In this document: positions 32,831 through 44,682 of the stretch, piece by piece
How positions within the stretch are numbered: position 1 is the first letter of the stretch
How the letters are laid out: each line of letters begins with the position of its first letter
Source: Ascaphus truei
Lineage: Eukaryota; Chordata; Amphibia; Anura; Ascaphidae
Assembly (NCBI GenBank): GCA_036426205.1
Contig: CM071586.1
Span: 8,591,114 to 8,655,113 of the forward strand
Direction of reading: 5' to 3'
DNA: 64,000 nucleotides
The notes under the pieces: generated by a model
Told to the model about the DNA's origin: nothing
Database searches by the model: none
The model's input: the letters and a program-made list of their open reading frames with translations, nothing else
Position numbers and translations under genes: made by a program

Positions 32831-33304
32831 TGGATTTGGCCAACACACAGTTCTACCGGTTGTTATTGCTATTGGTTTCCGATAACCTTTAGTTTATACT
32901 ACACAAGAAGCAAACCTTGAAATGCTGCCATTGTGTGGGAGAGATGCTGTGAGTCAGCTCCAGTCACATGGCTGTTGCACTGGGTCAGTCCCTGCACATT
33001 ATCATACACACAAAGCTTTTATCATGGAATCTTGTATGCACATTTTTTGTTGTTTCTTTCACTGGCAAGAGGGAGCAGCAAAGCAAAAACCATTCCTGGC
33101 AGGAGAATAGATAGTGTGGGAATATATAAAACAACCTTGTAACGATTAGAGGTTGTCATGTTTTTGCACAAAACAACAAAAATTACCATTTTATTTTGTA
33201 TGCCATACACTGTTGTATCCTTACACTTTGGTTCCAGTTTTACTTGTACTCATCATTCTGAGGGGACGGGTTGGCGGGATATTTGACTGGGAGCCAAAGT
33301 GCAG
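32831..33304. other. unclassified non-coding sequence
   Basis: No gene recognised; overlapping short frames only. Confidence 0.35.
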
Positions 33305-34005
33305 GAATCGGAAGACTAGTGACCCCACACACCCGAAAAATTCACAGCATATTCCACACACACACCCGGTACAATCACACCGTACACCACACGCACACAA
33401 CCGGTACAATCACACCGTACACCACACGCACACAACCGGTACATTTACACCGTACACCACACTCCAGGTAAATTCATATCATACACCACACGCACAACTC
33501 AGTAAGTAAATTCATTACAGACCCAAAGCAACAATCAGGTAAATTCATATCATACACCACACGCACACACTCCAGGTAAATTCACACCATACAAATACTC
33601 CAGGTAAATTCATATCATACACCGCACACACACCCGTTAAATTCACAGCATACACCATACACACACTTGGTAAATTCACACCATGCACAACACACACACT
33701 TGGTACATTCACACCACACACACACACACACTTGGTAAATTGAAAGCATACATCACACACACCGGTAAGTTCACACCATACACCACGCACATACACGGTA
33801 AATTCACACCATACAACACACACTTGGTAAACTCACAGCATACACTACACAAACCAGGTAACTTCACACCACACACACAAGGTACATTCACATAATGCAC
33901 ACACATACACACCAGGTAAATTTACAGAAACTTACACACTGGGTGAATTCACACCACACACCAGATAAATTCACACAATGCACACACTGGGTAAATACAC
34001 ACAGT
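33305..34005. repeat. CA-rich minisatellite, left block
   Basis: Degenerate units of about 20-40 bp built from (CA)n, CCAGGTAAATTCACACCAT and variants. Same array as 38233-39535, from which it is separated by the CR1 insertion. Confidence 0.9.
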
Positions 34006-34283
34006 ACATAGTTACATAGTAGATGAGGTTGAAAAAAGACTTCCGTCCATCAAGTTTAACCTATGCTAAATTTAGACAACAGATACTTTATCCTATATCT
34101 ATACTTATTGATCCAGAGGACGGCAAACAAAAAACCCCATTAAGGGGAAAAATTAATTCCTTCCTGACTCCAAGAATTGGCAATCGGATTAATCCCTGGA
34201 TCAACATCCTTCCCATGTATACTTATTTGGTATATCCCTGTATACCTTTCCCATCTAAAAAGATGTCCAACCTTTTTTTGAAC

Positions 34284-35505
34284 AAATCTATGGTATCTGT
34301 GGAACAAGGCAACCTCTTCTGGCGCTGAGGCAAGGATGTAGAGGGATATGCTTGAAACTTCTTCTGTTGGACTAAGACCTCAGGAAAAAAAGAGAAAAAG
34401 AAAAACCATGCAGGAAGCGTGCAATGGTGTATTACCCAAGGGATAACAATAAAGTTAATATAAGGAGCAATTTATTATAAAGTTAAAATGACCATGGATA
34501 TGCAAAGTTAGACAAACATGATTAAAAATAATTAAATAAAATGAATGAGTGCCTAGCACTAGATGGTGGTATGGATAGGTGCCTAAGCACTACCCAGACT
34601 TTGAACTTGAAACTTGGTCCAAGATTTCTTCGTTTGTTCCGCCTGGTTAAAATTGAAAACCTACTCACCAGACGTGAATAGGTAATAAGCACTGGTTTAG
34701 TGGTCTTTGCCGCCGGGATCGCCTATAGCCTGGTGGTGTATTCGTCTGCTGCTGCCGGGGATCAGATTCTGTGCTCCGTCATGAATCTCTTCCTGGAAAC
34801 ACACGATCCGCTCGCGCAATGACGTCACCAATGTTAGTCCACTGCTACGGTGTCCCAACGTTGCCAGAAAACCTTCCAGCGCGTTTCGAAAGCTCTATTG
34901 GTATCTTTCTTCGTCAGGGATCCCCGGCGGCAAAGACCACTAAACCAGTGCTTATTACCTATTCACGTCTGGTGAGTAGGTTTTCAATTTTAACCAGGCG
35001 GAACAAACGAAGAAATCTTGGACCAAGTTTCAAGTTCAAAGTCTGGGTAGTGCTTAGGCACCTATCCATACCACCATCTAGTGCTAGGCACTCATTCATT
35101 TTATTTAATTCTTTTTAATCAGGTTTGTATAACTTTGCATATCCATGGTCATTTTAACTTTATAATAAATTGCTCCTTATATTAACTTTATTGTTATCCC
35201 TTGGGTAATACACCATTGCAGGCTTCCTGCATGTTTTTTCTTTTTCTCTTTTTTTCCTGAGGTCTTAGTCCAACAGAAGAAGTTTCAAGCATATCCCTCT
35301 ACATCCTTGCCTCAGCGCCAGAAGAGGTTGCCTTGTTCCACGAATCCAATTCTGGGTGAAAGATACCAGAACAATCTCCTCAGGCAGCTCCAGGACTACC
35401 ATTTGGACAATTGTATCAAAGGTCATTTCTATAAGAATTTATTTGGTTGTTTGCATAAGCGCTGATTTTACACCTATTTTTTCACCTATAAATCTATTGT
35501 ATCTG
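34284..35505. mobile_element. foldback element with 16-bp target duplication, hammerhead-like core (E3)
   Basis: It splits the CR1 between AAATCTATGGTATCTG (34284-34299) and AAATCTATTGTATCTG (35490-35505), a 16-bp target duplication with one mismatch. Arms 34300-34718 and 34915-35341 are inverted repeats of about 420 bp with few differences. The loop contains TGACGTCA (34820-34827) and the hammerhead-like motif. Beyond the right arm a further 148 bp (35342-35489) has no partner on the left and ends in GCGCTGATTTTACACCTATTTTTT (35459-35482), the family 3' end. No protein is encoded. Confidence 0.8.
34871..34923 (-). ncRNA. hammerhead-ribozyme-like motif (E3), degenerate
   Basis: Minus strand: CTGACGA (34911-34917), extra A, helix II GAAAG (34905-34909) and CTTTC (34888-34892), GAAA (34884-34887), then CGCGC. 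Helix II is a perfect 5 bp, but helix I is down to TCC/GGA and base 16.1 is C instead of U, so activity is doubtful. Confidence 0.45.
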
Positions 35506-35707
35506 CCATCACAGTCTCCATGGGTAATGAATTCCACATTTTAACTGCCCTTACTGTAAAGAACCCTTTCCTTTGTTGCTGGTGAAATTTCCTTTCCTCC
35601 AACCTTAAGGGATAGCCCCGAGTCCTTTGTACTACCCGTGGGATGAATCGTTCTTTTGAAAGCTCCTTGTATTGTCCCTGAATATATTTGTATAGAGTTA
35701 TCATATC

Positions 35708-37813
35708 CCCTCTTAGACGCCTCTTTTCTAATGTAAATAAATCTAATTTAGATAGCCTCTCCTCATAAGTTAGAATGTCCATCCCCTTTATTAATTTGGT
35801 GGCTCTTCTCTGCACTCTCTCTAGTTCCATAATGTATTTTCTTAGGATTGGCGCCCAAAATTGTACTCCCTATTCAAGGTGTGGTCTTACTAATGCTTTG
35901 TAAAGGGGCATAATTATGTTTACTTCCCTTCCATCCATTGTCCGTTTGATGCAAGATAAGATCTTGTTTGCCTTTGCAGCTACTGCATGACATTGGGCAC
36001 TATTGCTAAGCCTGCTGTCTACAAGCACTCCTAAATCCTTCTCCATCAAGTATTCCCCCAATATATCTCCATTTAATTTGTAAGTCGCCTTTTTATTCTT
36101 GTATCCCAATTGCATAACCTTACATTTATCTGTATTAAACCTCATCTGCCATTTACCTGCCCACATTTCCAGTCTCTCCAAGTCCTTCTGAAGAGAAATT
36201 ACATCCTGCTCTGATTCTATTACCTTACACAATTTAGTATCATCAGCAAAGATGGAGACTTTGCTCTCGATCCCAACCTCAAGGTCATTAATAAACAAGT
36301 TAAAAAGCAGGGGTCCCAGTACCGATCCCTGAGGTACTCCACTCACAACTTTAGCCCAACCTGAAAAAGTTTCATTTATGACAACCCTCTGTTGTCTGTC
36401 CTTTAACCAGTTTTCAATCCAGGTGCATATATTATTACTGTGTCCAACTTTCTTTATTTTGTACACCAACCTCTTATGTGAAACCGTATCAAAAGCCTTT
36501 GCAAAATCTAAGTAGAGCACATCAACTGCATTACCCTGGTCTAAATTCCTACTTCCCTCCTCAAAGAAACAAATAAGATTAGTTTGGCAAGATCTATCCT
36601 TCATAAATCCATGCTGACTATTACTAATAATTTTGTTTTCCATTAGGTATTCCTGAATATTATCCCGTATTAAACCTTCAAGTAGTTTCCCTACTATTGA
36701 AGTCAGGCTTACAGGTCTGTAATTTCCCGGTTGTGATCTAGCTCCCTTTTTAAATATAGGCCCTCTTAGACGCCTCTTTTCTAATGTAAATAAATCTAAT
36801 TTAGATAGCCTCTCCTCATAAGTTAGAATGTCCATCCCCTTTATTAATTTGGTGGCTCTTCTCTGCACTCTCTCTAGTTCCATAATGTATTTTCTTAGGA
36901 TTGGCGCCCAAAATTGTACTCCCTATTCAAGGTGTGGTCTTACTAATGCTTTGTAAAGGGGCATAATTATGTTTACTTCCCTTCCATCCATTGTCCGTTT
37001 GATGCAAGATAAGATCTTGTTTGCCTTTGCAGCTACTGCATGACATTGGGCACTATTGCTAAGCCTGCTGTCTACAAGCACTCCTAAATCCTTCTCCATC
37101 AAGTATTCCCCCAATATATCTCCATTTAATTTGTAAGTCGCCTTTTTATTCTTGTATCCCAATTGCATAACCTTACATTTATCTGTATTAAACCTCATCT
37201 GCCATTTACCTGCCCACATTTCCAGTCTCTCCAAGTCCTTCTGAAGAGAAATTACATCCTGCTCTGATTCTATTACCTTACACAATTTAGTATCATCAGC
37301 AAAGATGGAGACTTTGCTCTCGATCCCAACCTCAAGGTCATTAATAAACAAGTTAAAAAGCAGGGGTCCCAGTACCGATCCCTGAGGTACTCCACTCACA
37401 ACTTTAGCCCAACCTGAAAAAGTTTCATTTATGACAACCCTCTGTTGTCTGTCCTTTAACCAGTTTTCAATCCAGGTGCATATATTATTACTGTGTCCAA
37501 CTTTCTTTATTTTGTACACCAACCTCTTATGTGAAACCGTATCAAAAGCCTTTGCAAAATCTAAGTAGAGCACATCAACTGCATTACCCTGGTCTAAATT
37601 CCTACTTCCCTCCTCAAAGAAACAAATAAGATTAGTTTGGCAAGATCTATCCTTCATAAATCCATGCTGACTATTACTAATAATTTTGTTTTCCATTAGG
37701 TATTCCTGAATATTATCCCGTATTAAACCTTCAAGTAGTTTCCCTACTATTGAAGTCAGGCTTACAGGTCTGTAATTTCCCGGTTGTGATCTAGCTCCAT
37801 TTTTAAATATAGG
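35708..37813 (-). repeat. 1053-bp direct tandem duplication within CR1
   Basis: 35708-36760 and 36761-37813 are near-identical with period 1053; the only difference I saw is CTCCCTTTTT against CTCCATTTTT near the right ends. 1053 is 351 codons, so the phase is kept. Both copies share the TAG after PHLE, so that mutation predates the duplication. Real event or assembly artefact. Confidence 0.9.
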
Positions 37814-38232
37814 CAGCACATCTGCTTTACGCCAATCTTGTGGTACTGAGCCTGTGGAAATGGAGTCCTTGAATATTAAATATAATGGTTTTGCTATTAC
37901 TGAGCTTAACTTCTTGAGAACTCTTGGATGTATGCCATCGGGGCCAGGTGCCTTATTTACTTTAATTTTTTGAAGTCGCTTATGAACTTCTTCCTCAGTT
38001 AACCAATTGTTCATTAATATGGAGGTTGTGGCTTCCTCCTGCGGAACTACCATTGAACTTGATTCTTCCCTGGTAAACACAGAGGCAAAGAATTTGTTTA
38101 ATACCTCAGCTTTTTCCTTATCTCCAATAATCTGCCTACCCATCTCACACTGAAAGGATCCTATATTTTCTTTTCTCATTTTTTTGTTATTAAGGTACTT
38201 AAAGAATTTTTTAGGGTTGACCTTACTTTCAG

Positions 38233-39411
38233 TAAATTCACAACACACACGCACTCACCAGGAAAACACCACAAAGACACACAGTGTAAATTCACACCAC
38301 ATACATATACAAGGTAAATTCACAACAATCATACACAAACACCAGGTAAATTAACACCATACACACATTAGGTAAATGCACACCATACACATGCACAACA
38401 CACACTGGGTAAATTCACAGCATACACTACACAAACCAGGTAACCACAACACACACACAAGGTACATTCACACAATGCACACACATACACACCAGGTAAA
38501 TTCACACCACACACACACGGTAAATTCATAACACACACGCACCAGGAAAACACCACAAAAACACGCACACAGAGTGTAAATCCACACTACACACACACAC
38601 ACAGTAAATTCACAACACTCATACACACACAAGGTAAATTAACACCATACACACATTAGGTAAATGTGCACACACACACACACACACTTGGTTAATTCAC
38701 ACACCGGGTAAATTCACACTATACACACGCTGGGTAAATTCACACACCCCCATACACACACACAGTGAATTCACACCACACACACCAGGTAAATTCACAC
38801 CACACACACACCAGGTAAATTCACACCACTTACACACTAGGTGAATTCACACCACATACACACTGGGTGAATTCACACTACACACCAGATAAATTCACAC
38901 AATGCACACACTGGGTAAATACACACACACACAGTAAATTCACAACACACACGCACGCACCAGGAAAACACCACAAACACACACAGGGTAAATTCACACC
39001 ACATACACATACAAGTTAAATTCACAACAATCATGCACACACCAGGTAAATTAACACCATACACACATTAGGTAAATTCACACCATACACACACCAGGCA
39101 ACTTTATACCACACACACCAGGTAAATTCACAACACATACACACTGTGAATTCACATCACACACACACCGGGGAACTTAACACCACACACACCAGTTAAA
39201 TTCACATAATGCACACACACACGCCAGGTAAATTCACACCACACACACACTGGGTAAATACACACACACACACACACACAATCTCACTCACACACGGTAA
39301 ATTCATAACACACTCACGCACCAGGAAAACACCACAAAAATACACACACACACACACACCAGGTAAATTAACACCATACACACACACTAGGTAAATGCAC
39401 ACCATACACTT

Positions 39412-39443
<32 letters not shown>

Positions 39444-39535
39444 CACAACAACACAGAGACACACACACACCCACACCCCCCCAAAACCACTCAAACAAAA
39501 ACAGACACACACACACACAACGACTATACATACCC
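38233..39535. repeat. CA-rich minisatellite, right block
   Basis: Continuation of 33305-34005, with units such as CACACACCAGGTAAATTCAC repeated tens of times. His/Thr-rich and Cys/Val-rich frames here are spurious. Confidence 0.9.
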
Positions 39536-39894
39536 GAAGGAAACGAATCGGACAAGTAGCTATTGAATATTTTACGTATATTGTGAAAAGCCCATATGAT
39601 TTATATTGTTGTGATAAAGGTAAACTATTATATTTAACTCAGTGGATTTTTGATTCTTCAATTATCATACTAGCTGAATACCCGGCGTTGCAAGAGGCGT
39701 AGTGTGGAAGCAGGGGGGTGAGTTCGGCCACGTGGTATATCCTCTCGGGAAAAGGCCTTATCTGCTGGGTGGAGGGACCACTGGAAAAGGAATCCTTAGG
39801 GGTGTGGCGGGCGGGAAAGGCTATCGGGCGCTCTGTTCTTAACTGCTATGGTGGGAGCTGGGCTGGACGTCTCCGGTTAGAAATGGCATAGTGT
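39536..39894. other. unclassified; start of low-quality region
   Basis: AT-rich, then TAGCTGAATACCCGGCGTTGC near 39670-39690, which looks like a repeat terminus. No gene. Confidence 0.35.
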
Positions 39895-40130
39895 AGGGAG
39901 AGTTTTGGGGGCTGTGAAAGGCAGGGGGGGGGCTGAAAGGTCGGGGCGTGTCGTGAAGAAAGGCAGGTGGGGGGGTGGCGAAGGGCAGGGGCGGGGGCGT
40001 TGGAAGGCAGGGGGGGGGCGTGAGTGAAAGGACGGGGGGGGCGTGAAAGGCAGGGGATAGGGGGCGGGTGAAAGGCCAGGGGGGGGCGGGAAAAGGCGGG
40101 CGGGGGACATGAGAAGGCAGGGGGGGCGAA
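39895..40130. repeat. G-rich minisatellite
   Basis: Units of about 17-20 bp such as GGGGGGGCGTGAAAGGCAG repeated roughly a dozen times on the plus strand. Runs of 5-8 G give strong G-quadruplex potential. Pro-rich frames on the other strand are artefacts of the repeat. Confidence 0.85.
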
Positions 40131-40345
40131 CACACACAAACAGTGTACTCACACACACACAACAACAGGTCCACACAGGTCACACACAGTGCACACACGG
40201 CGTTCAACACACACACACAACTGTCACCACACACACACACAGTGGTCACCCACACAACACCACATGTACATAGCACACATCACACACAGTGTCACACAGC
40301 ACTGAAAACACAGTGCAAACACACACACACACGTCAAACATAGAG
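40131..40345. repeat. CA-rich simple repeat
   Basis: CACACA runs with GTGTCACACAGC-type interruptions, similar in style to the array at 38.2-39.5 kb. Confidence 0.8.
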
Positions 40346-43300
40346 CAGACAAACACGCGAACCTACATCTACTTCCGGCCCCGCCTATTCCTCCAATCGG
40401 AGGAAGCGCGACGGGTAAAAAGAAGGGTATGATACATTAAGTGGCGTTTTCTCTTCGACTTTATTTAGAGAGAGGAGAAAGCAAAGTAGGGAACGCGCAA
40501 GGATCAGTTAAGAATTGTGCAAGGGAGAGGTAAGTGCGTGCTCGCAATGAGCGGCAAGCGGGAAGCCGGGACCGGACGGTAACAATTGCTATAGTAGACG
40601 AAACGTGTGAGGTCGGACCCACTTGGGCCTGGACCCGCGAGGGGGGGAATGAATGTGGATGAGTGAGGAGAGGGGTGTGAGAGGCACGGCGGGGGGGCTT
40701 GGGGATGACACGGAGGTGGGGTGGGGGGAATGTTACTGAGACGGGGATGCGCGAAGGGTGAAAGGGAAAAAAGTGTGTGAAACGGAGGAGAGGGAGGGGG
40801 AGGGAGGTTGGAAGACTAGTGAAGTCAGCTAGCGGGAGAGGACCGGAAAAAAGACGCGGGAGGGAAGTGGGGGAGTAAAGAAAGGGGGGAAAGGGAAAAG
40901 GGGGAAGTATAGTGGGAGTTGGAAGGTGGAAAGGGTAACAGAGCCAATATGTCGGCCCGATTCTTTGTCGTTCCCCCCACGATGAATGTAACCACGAGTG
41001 GTTTTTTTATACGCGGCGAAACTGAGGGCAGCCAAGGACAGTATATCCGCCAGGTCTCCTACTAGTGGCGTAGGTCAGGTCTTTAATTTTCCAGTGTTCG
41101 TTAGCCTGTCCCGGGACCATCCCTCCCCGCCATGTCGGCTCCTTCTTCAGCTCCTACTTTGCACTGAAAGGTACTGCTCACTCCCTTTACTTGTTCCCTT
41201 GCCGTATGGATTTCAGTTATTCATTGCTTGCTCGTAATCTTGGGGGGTGTGGTGGTCCCCGCGGACTTCGCGTGTGTGGTGCCGACTCCTCCCGCCCTCG
41301 TCGGACCGTGTGCGCAAAGTTGGAGTTGTGCAAATTTACTACGGCTTACTACTATGTATCCCTCGCTTCGTGAATATTTTTCGCTCACTTTGTCTGCGAT
41401 TCAAACTAGACCTGAGATCTGTTTAGTTCTTCGCACAGAGGTTTCGGTGTTTCCACCACCCTGCCTCTCGCTCTCTGTTCACCTGGATCCCCCCACTCTC
41501 ATACTCGTGTTCTGTCTGTTTGTGGAATAAAGGGGAACCGAAATTATGGAAATGGTGACGTTTTTTATTCTGGCTGATCGACCCACGACCAATAGCTGGG
41601 ACGCCATAGTCACACTCGTCGTCCGCTGTCCGCGGGAGGTGTGGGTGCGTCGTGATTTATGGGAAATGGGAATGGCTTTACTCCGGCGAGCGGGTGCGCA
41701 TCATCCCGAGAATGAGCTGCGACTTGGTGCTATAATAGTCAAGCATATGTAGTGGCCTCATTAGTACACCGTAATTTTGAAGATAGCAGCGCACACTGGG
41801 TTTTTGTAAATGTGCAGCGCGCTGGCCTCAACGATCGCATGATTTGTGACAGGGAAGACGTAATAAGATTACAACTTCATGGAAGGAGTCCTTACCTCTT
41901 GGGAAGCTTAGACGAGGGCTGAGCTTCGCTTGCAAGGGCAAATGCAAAGGTTGTGTGTCTTGTAATGTGCGAAGGAGAAGTAACGAAGAGAGCGGCATAT
42001 ATGTGATAGCATGGTGATAGTACGGGCAGTGGCAAGGTGGAAAAGAAGACGGAGAATTATTATGAATAAGAGATGATTTGTGCACACGGGATCACCAATC
42101 AAGGGTTAGTTAATGGATGATGTATCCGGCACTGGAGAGGTGGGGTAAACGATTAGAGGTCTGGAGATGGTACATGTCTCAGTGGAAGTGGGAAATATTG
42201 TGCCTTGAGGTGTAGTAGGTAATCCCGGGTGTGTAAAAAAAAAAAACGGGTCATAGACGAAGTGTGTAGTGTGTGATGTAGGCAGGCTTATTTGTTTTCC
42301 CACCGTTGTCTTAATACTACTTCTAACCCCCAACTATACACGTCGATTCTGTGATGCTGCGGGGAGTAAAAAAGTGAGTCGACCACCAAACTGAATAGCT
42401 TTTGGGTGCGGGCTGTCAAAACACATAACCAAGTAACGGAGTGTAGATAAAGGGATGGGCTCTCGCAAAACTTGTGCGTGGTTGTGTGGGGGTTAGAATC
42501 GACGGCATGCTAGCATTTAGCCTTTTGGATGCTACTGGGAAATAACTGATCTTATTAAATATCATAATCCTCTCGTGTGTGCATATGTGAAATAACTGGA
42601 ATCTTGTGTGTGTCTACGGATGTGATGGATGCCTCGGACTTGTTTGTGCCCCTTTACGGGACTAATGTGGACCGGCGACGAGTGGGGGATATCATAGCGT
42701 TACGCTTACGCTGAGGTCTATTCATCGTCCGAAGTGTCGCTATTGCCTGTTATAAGTACTCTACTTTGTTGGGGGGGGGATCGCGAGTCCGGGATATCAA
42801 CGAAGCTTCGAATCCCACGCATCCTCGATGGGAATAGTCTCCCGTGATTCTGGCTCCGTCTCTGAGGGGAACTAGCTCTTGAACTTGGTATACGCTTCGG
42901 TGGTGGAGCATTGTACTGTTCTTCTGTGGATGACATACGTTATCTATCCCCTAGAAGTTTAGAGGCTTCATGATGCTGATGCGGGGTAGGGGCGCCAACA
43001 TCCGTCCGGACTAGGGCGTGGATGATTGGGAGCTAGGGTGAGCGGGCCCATACTATGGTGTGAGGGAGGGAAAGAGGGTGGAGAAGAGATCGGGGGGCAA
43101 GGGGAGGGATGAAGCTTGGAGCATGGGGAACGGAAATACGAGGAAGTGGGGGAAAGGGGGGGTTGTGTCTGTGCCGTGGTTAGACATGAGTGTGTTATGT
43201 ACTGTGGTGGGTGGCACAGTGTGTGTAAGTTGTGGTTGTCGTATGCTGGATAAAGGGGTGAGTGTGAAAATCAAAGCAGCGAGTACCACTCTGTATCAGG

Positions 43301-44339
43301 ATGATGGAGCCGAACAGGTGTTAGCTAAGTCTCGCGCGAGTAGAAGAAAGGGGGAGGAGATTAATGGTGGGGGCAGGTCTAATGAGGTGGGAGAGAGGGT
43401 GGGGGAAGGAAGGAGTGGAAGAAAAAGAGTGGAGGGGAAAGAGAGAAGGATGGGGTGGATCGAGGGAGGAGGAAAGGACGAAGATTAGGAGATTTTAAAG
43501 GGGACCAGAGTACTTATTGGTGCCGCTCGGTGGCTTTACTCCTAATCCAGCGCACTTCTTCTCTTCTGGTAGAGTCTCATCCCCAATCTCGCTATAGTCC
43601 TCGTCGTATCCCCAGCCCCCAGTCATTCTTGTTGTGGTGCGTCTCCTATACTGCTTGTGGTGTTCTCTGCGCCTGTTATTTCCGTCTTGGGTTGGGAGTG
43701 GGGGGCGTTACGTCGAGCGGCTCTCGGGTTCCACTGGTTGGTTCGAGTATTGGAGCGAGGGCTCATCGTCTTCCGTCGACGCCCTCTCTGCACCACACTT
43801 TGGGTTGTGTGTGTTGTCCCGCGGTGTTGCTTGTGAGTGTGATGTGGTACAGTGTGAGAAGTTGTAGACCCTGGAAATAACACGGTGATTTGCGAGGAGT
43901 GTGAGAGTGTTGCGCATAGAAGGGGGTAGGGTAGGAAATCTAGGTAATGTGGGCTAAAAAGGGTTACGAGAAGAAATAGGTCAAGTATGGAGGTGTGAAG
44001 GTATGGATGGGGAAACAGGTGAAGTGTGAGATGTAAAATTAACTTAAAAGGATAAGGATAACAGATGGTTAAAATGGGAGCTGATTCGGGACTATCCGCG
44101 GATTGTGGAATAGAAAGGTGCAAGGTCAAAGCGACGTTTTAAAAAAATTGGCGGAAGCAGCTACGAAGAGGAGAGGTGAGAGATGGGCTCGGGGGAAAAG
44201 AAGGGGAGAGCTTGGTCTGTGATGGTCAATAGTGGGTGGAAGTATAACATCTTTGGCCAATGAGAGTCAGGACCAATCAGATTCACCGCACGATTAGCAC
44301 TAACCTCACATAACCATTCGATTTTATATATAAGATTCC
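40346..44339. other. low-quality, purine-rich region without recognisable genes
   Basis: Many overlapping short frames but no domain motif on either strand. CpG-rich and G-rich around 40.6-41.0 kb and 43.0-43.5 kb. The neighbouring Ty3 copy shows that sequence here has dense single-base errors, so absence of genes is uncertain. Confidence 0.5.
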
Positions 44340-44682
44340 AACAGAGTGGATCTTCTTATTGTTTCATCTTGTGCACACAAATATCTAATTGGCTCTCTGA
44401 AATTTTCTATTTATAATTGTTTTTCACGTTCATTAGCCTGAACAGCAAACTTTCTCATCATTCTGAGGCAGTGCGTTTCGATACGAACAAAATGCCCCTT
44501 TTGGTATTGTTTTATCACGATTGAGGATTATGATGCGTCTCCCATCAAATATTTGGGCAGATGATAAAAAACAAAAAAGTCTTAGTTTGAATAACATATT
44601 GATAATTATATAATAAATCTAAAAAAATGTGTAACGTAAACTGACGATTTATTATTAGTTGTATGAGATATCATAAAGGTAT
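44340..44682 (-). pseudogene. Penelope-like RT, part downstream of the Ty3 insertion
   Basis: Minus strand after the insertion point reads FMISHTTNNKS..., then FVRI-RTHCLRMM-KFAVQANE and a GYP-like helix in broken frames, matching the Penelope RT segment that follows the YIDD block. It continues the text cut at 60858, with GGTAT duplicated. Frames are broken both by decay and by sequence errors. Confidence 0.5.

Larger units (their letters stand above)
34006..38232 (-). mobile_element. 5'-truncated CR1 LINE inserted in the minisatellite
   Basis: Minus-sense RT: RKADVLPIFK, NYRPVSLTSIVGKLLEG, QHGFMKDRSCQTNL, DVLYLDFAKAFDTVSH, GVPQGSVLGPLLFNLFIND, then SIFADDTKLC with the catalytic Asp pair, and the thumb/C-terminal LGVLVDSRL...NKILSCIKRT. 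The endonuclease is missing because the copy is 5'-truncated at 38232. A TAG stop follows VRPHLE. The C-terminal part (35506-35830) and 3' UTR (34006-34283) are split by a foldback element. The minisatellite resumes on both sides. High conservation of the frame shows it is far younger than the CR1 at 345-2420. Confidence 0.9.

Noticed and set aside
38233..39555. Cys/Val-rich or His/Thr-rich secreted proteins
   Set aside because: Pure translation of the CA-rich minisatellite; no start context or conserved domain.
39839..40276. Proline-rich protein on the minus strand
   Set aside because: Produced by the G-rich minisatellite; several frames give equally proline-rich products.
43060..44129. Candidate genes with open frames of 140-170 codons
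   Set aside because: No domain motifs, overlapping frames on both strands, and the region has dense sequence errors and low-complexity purine runs.
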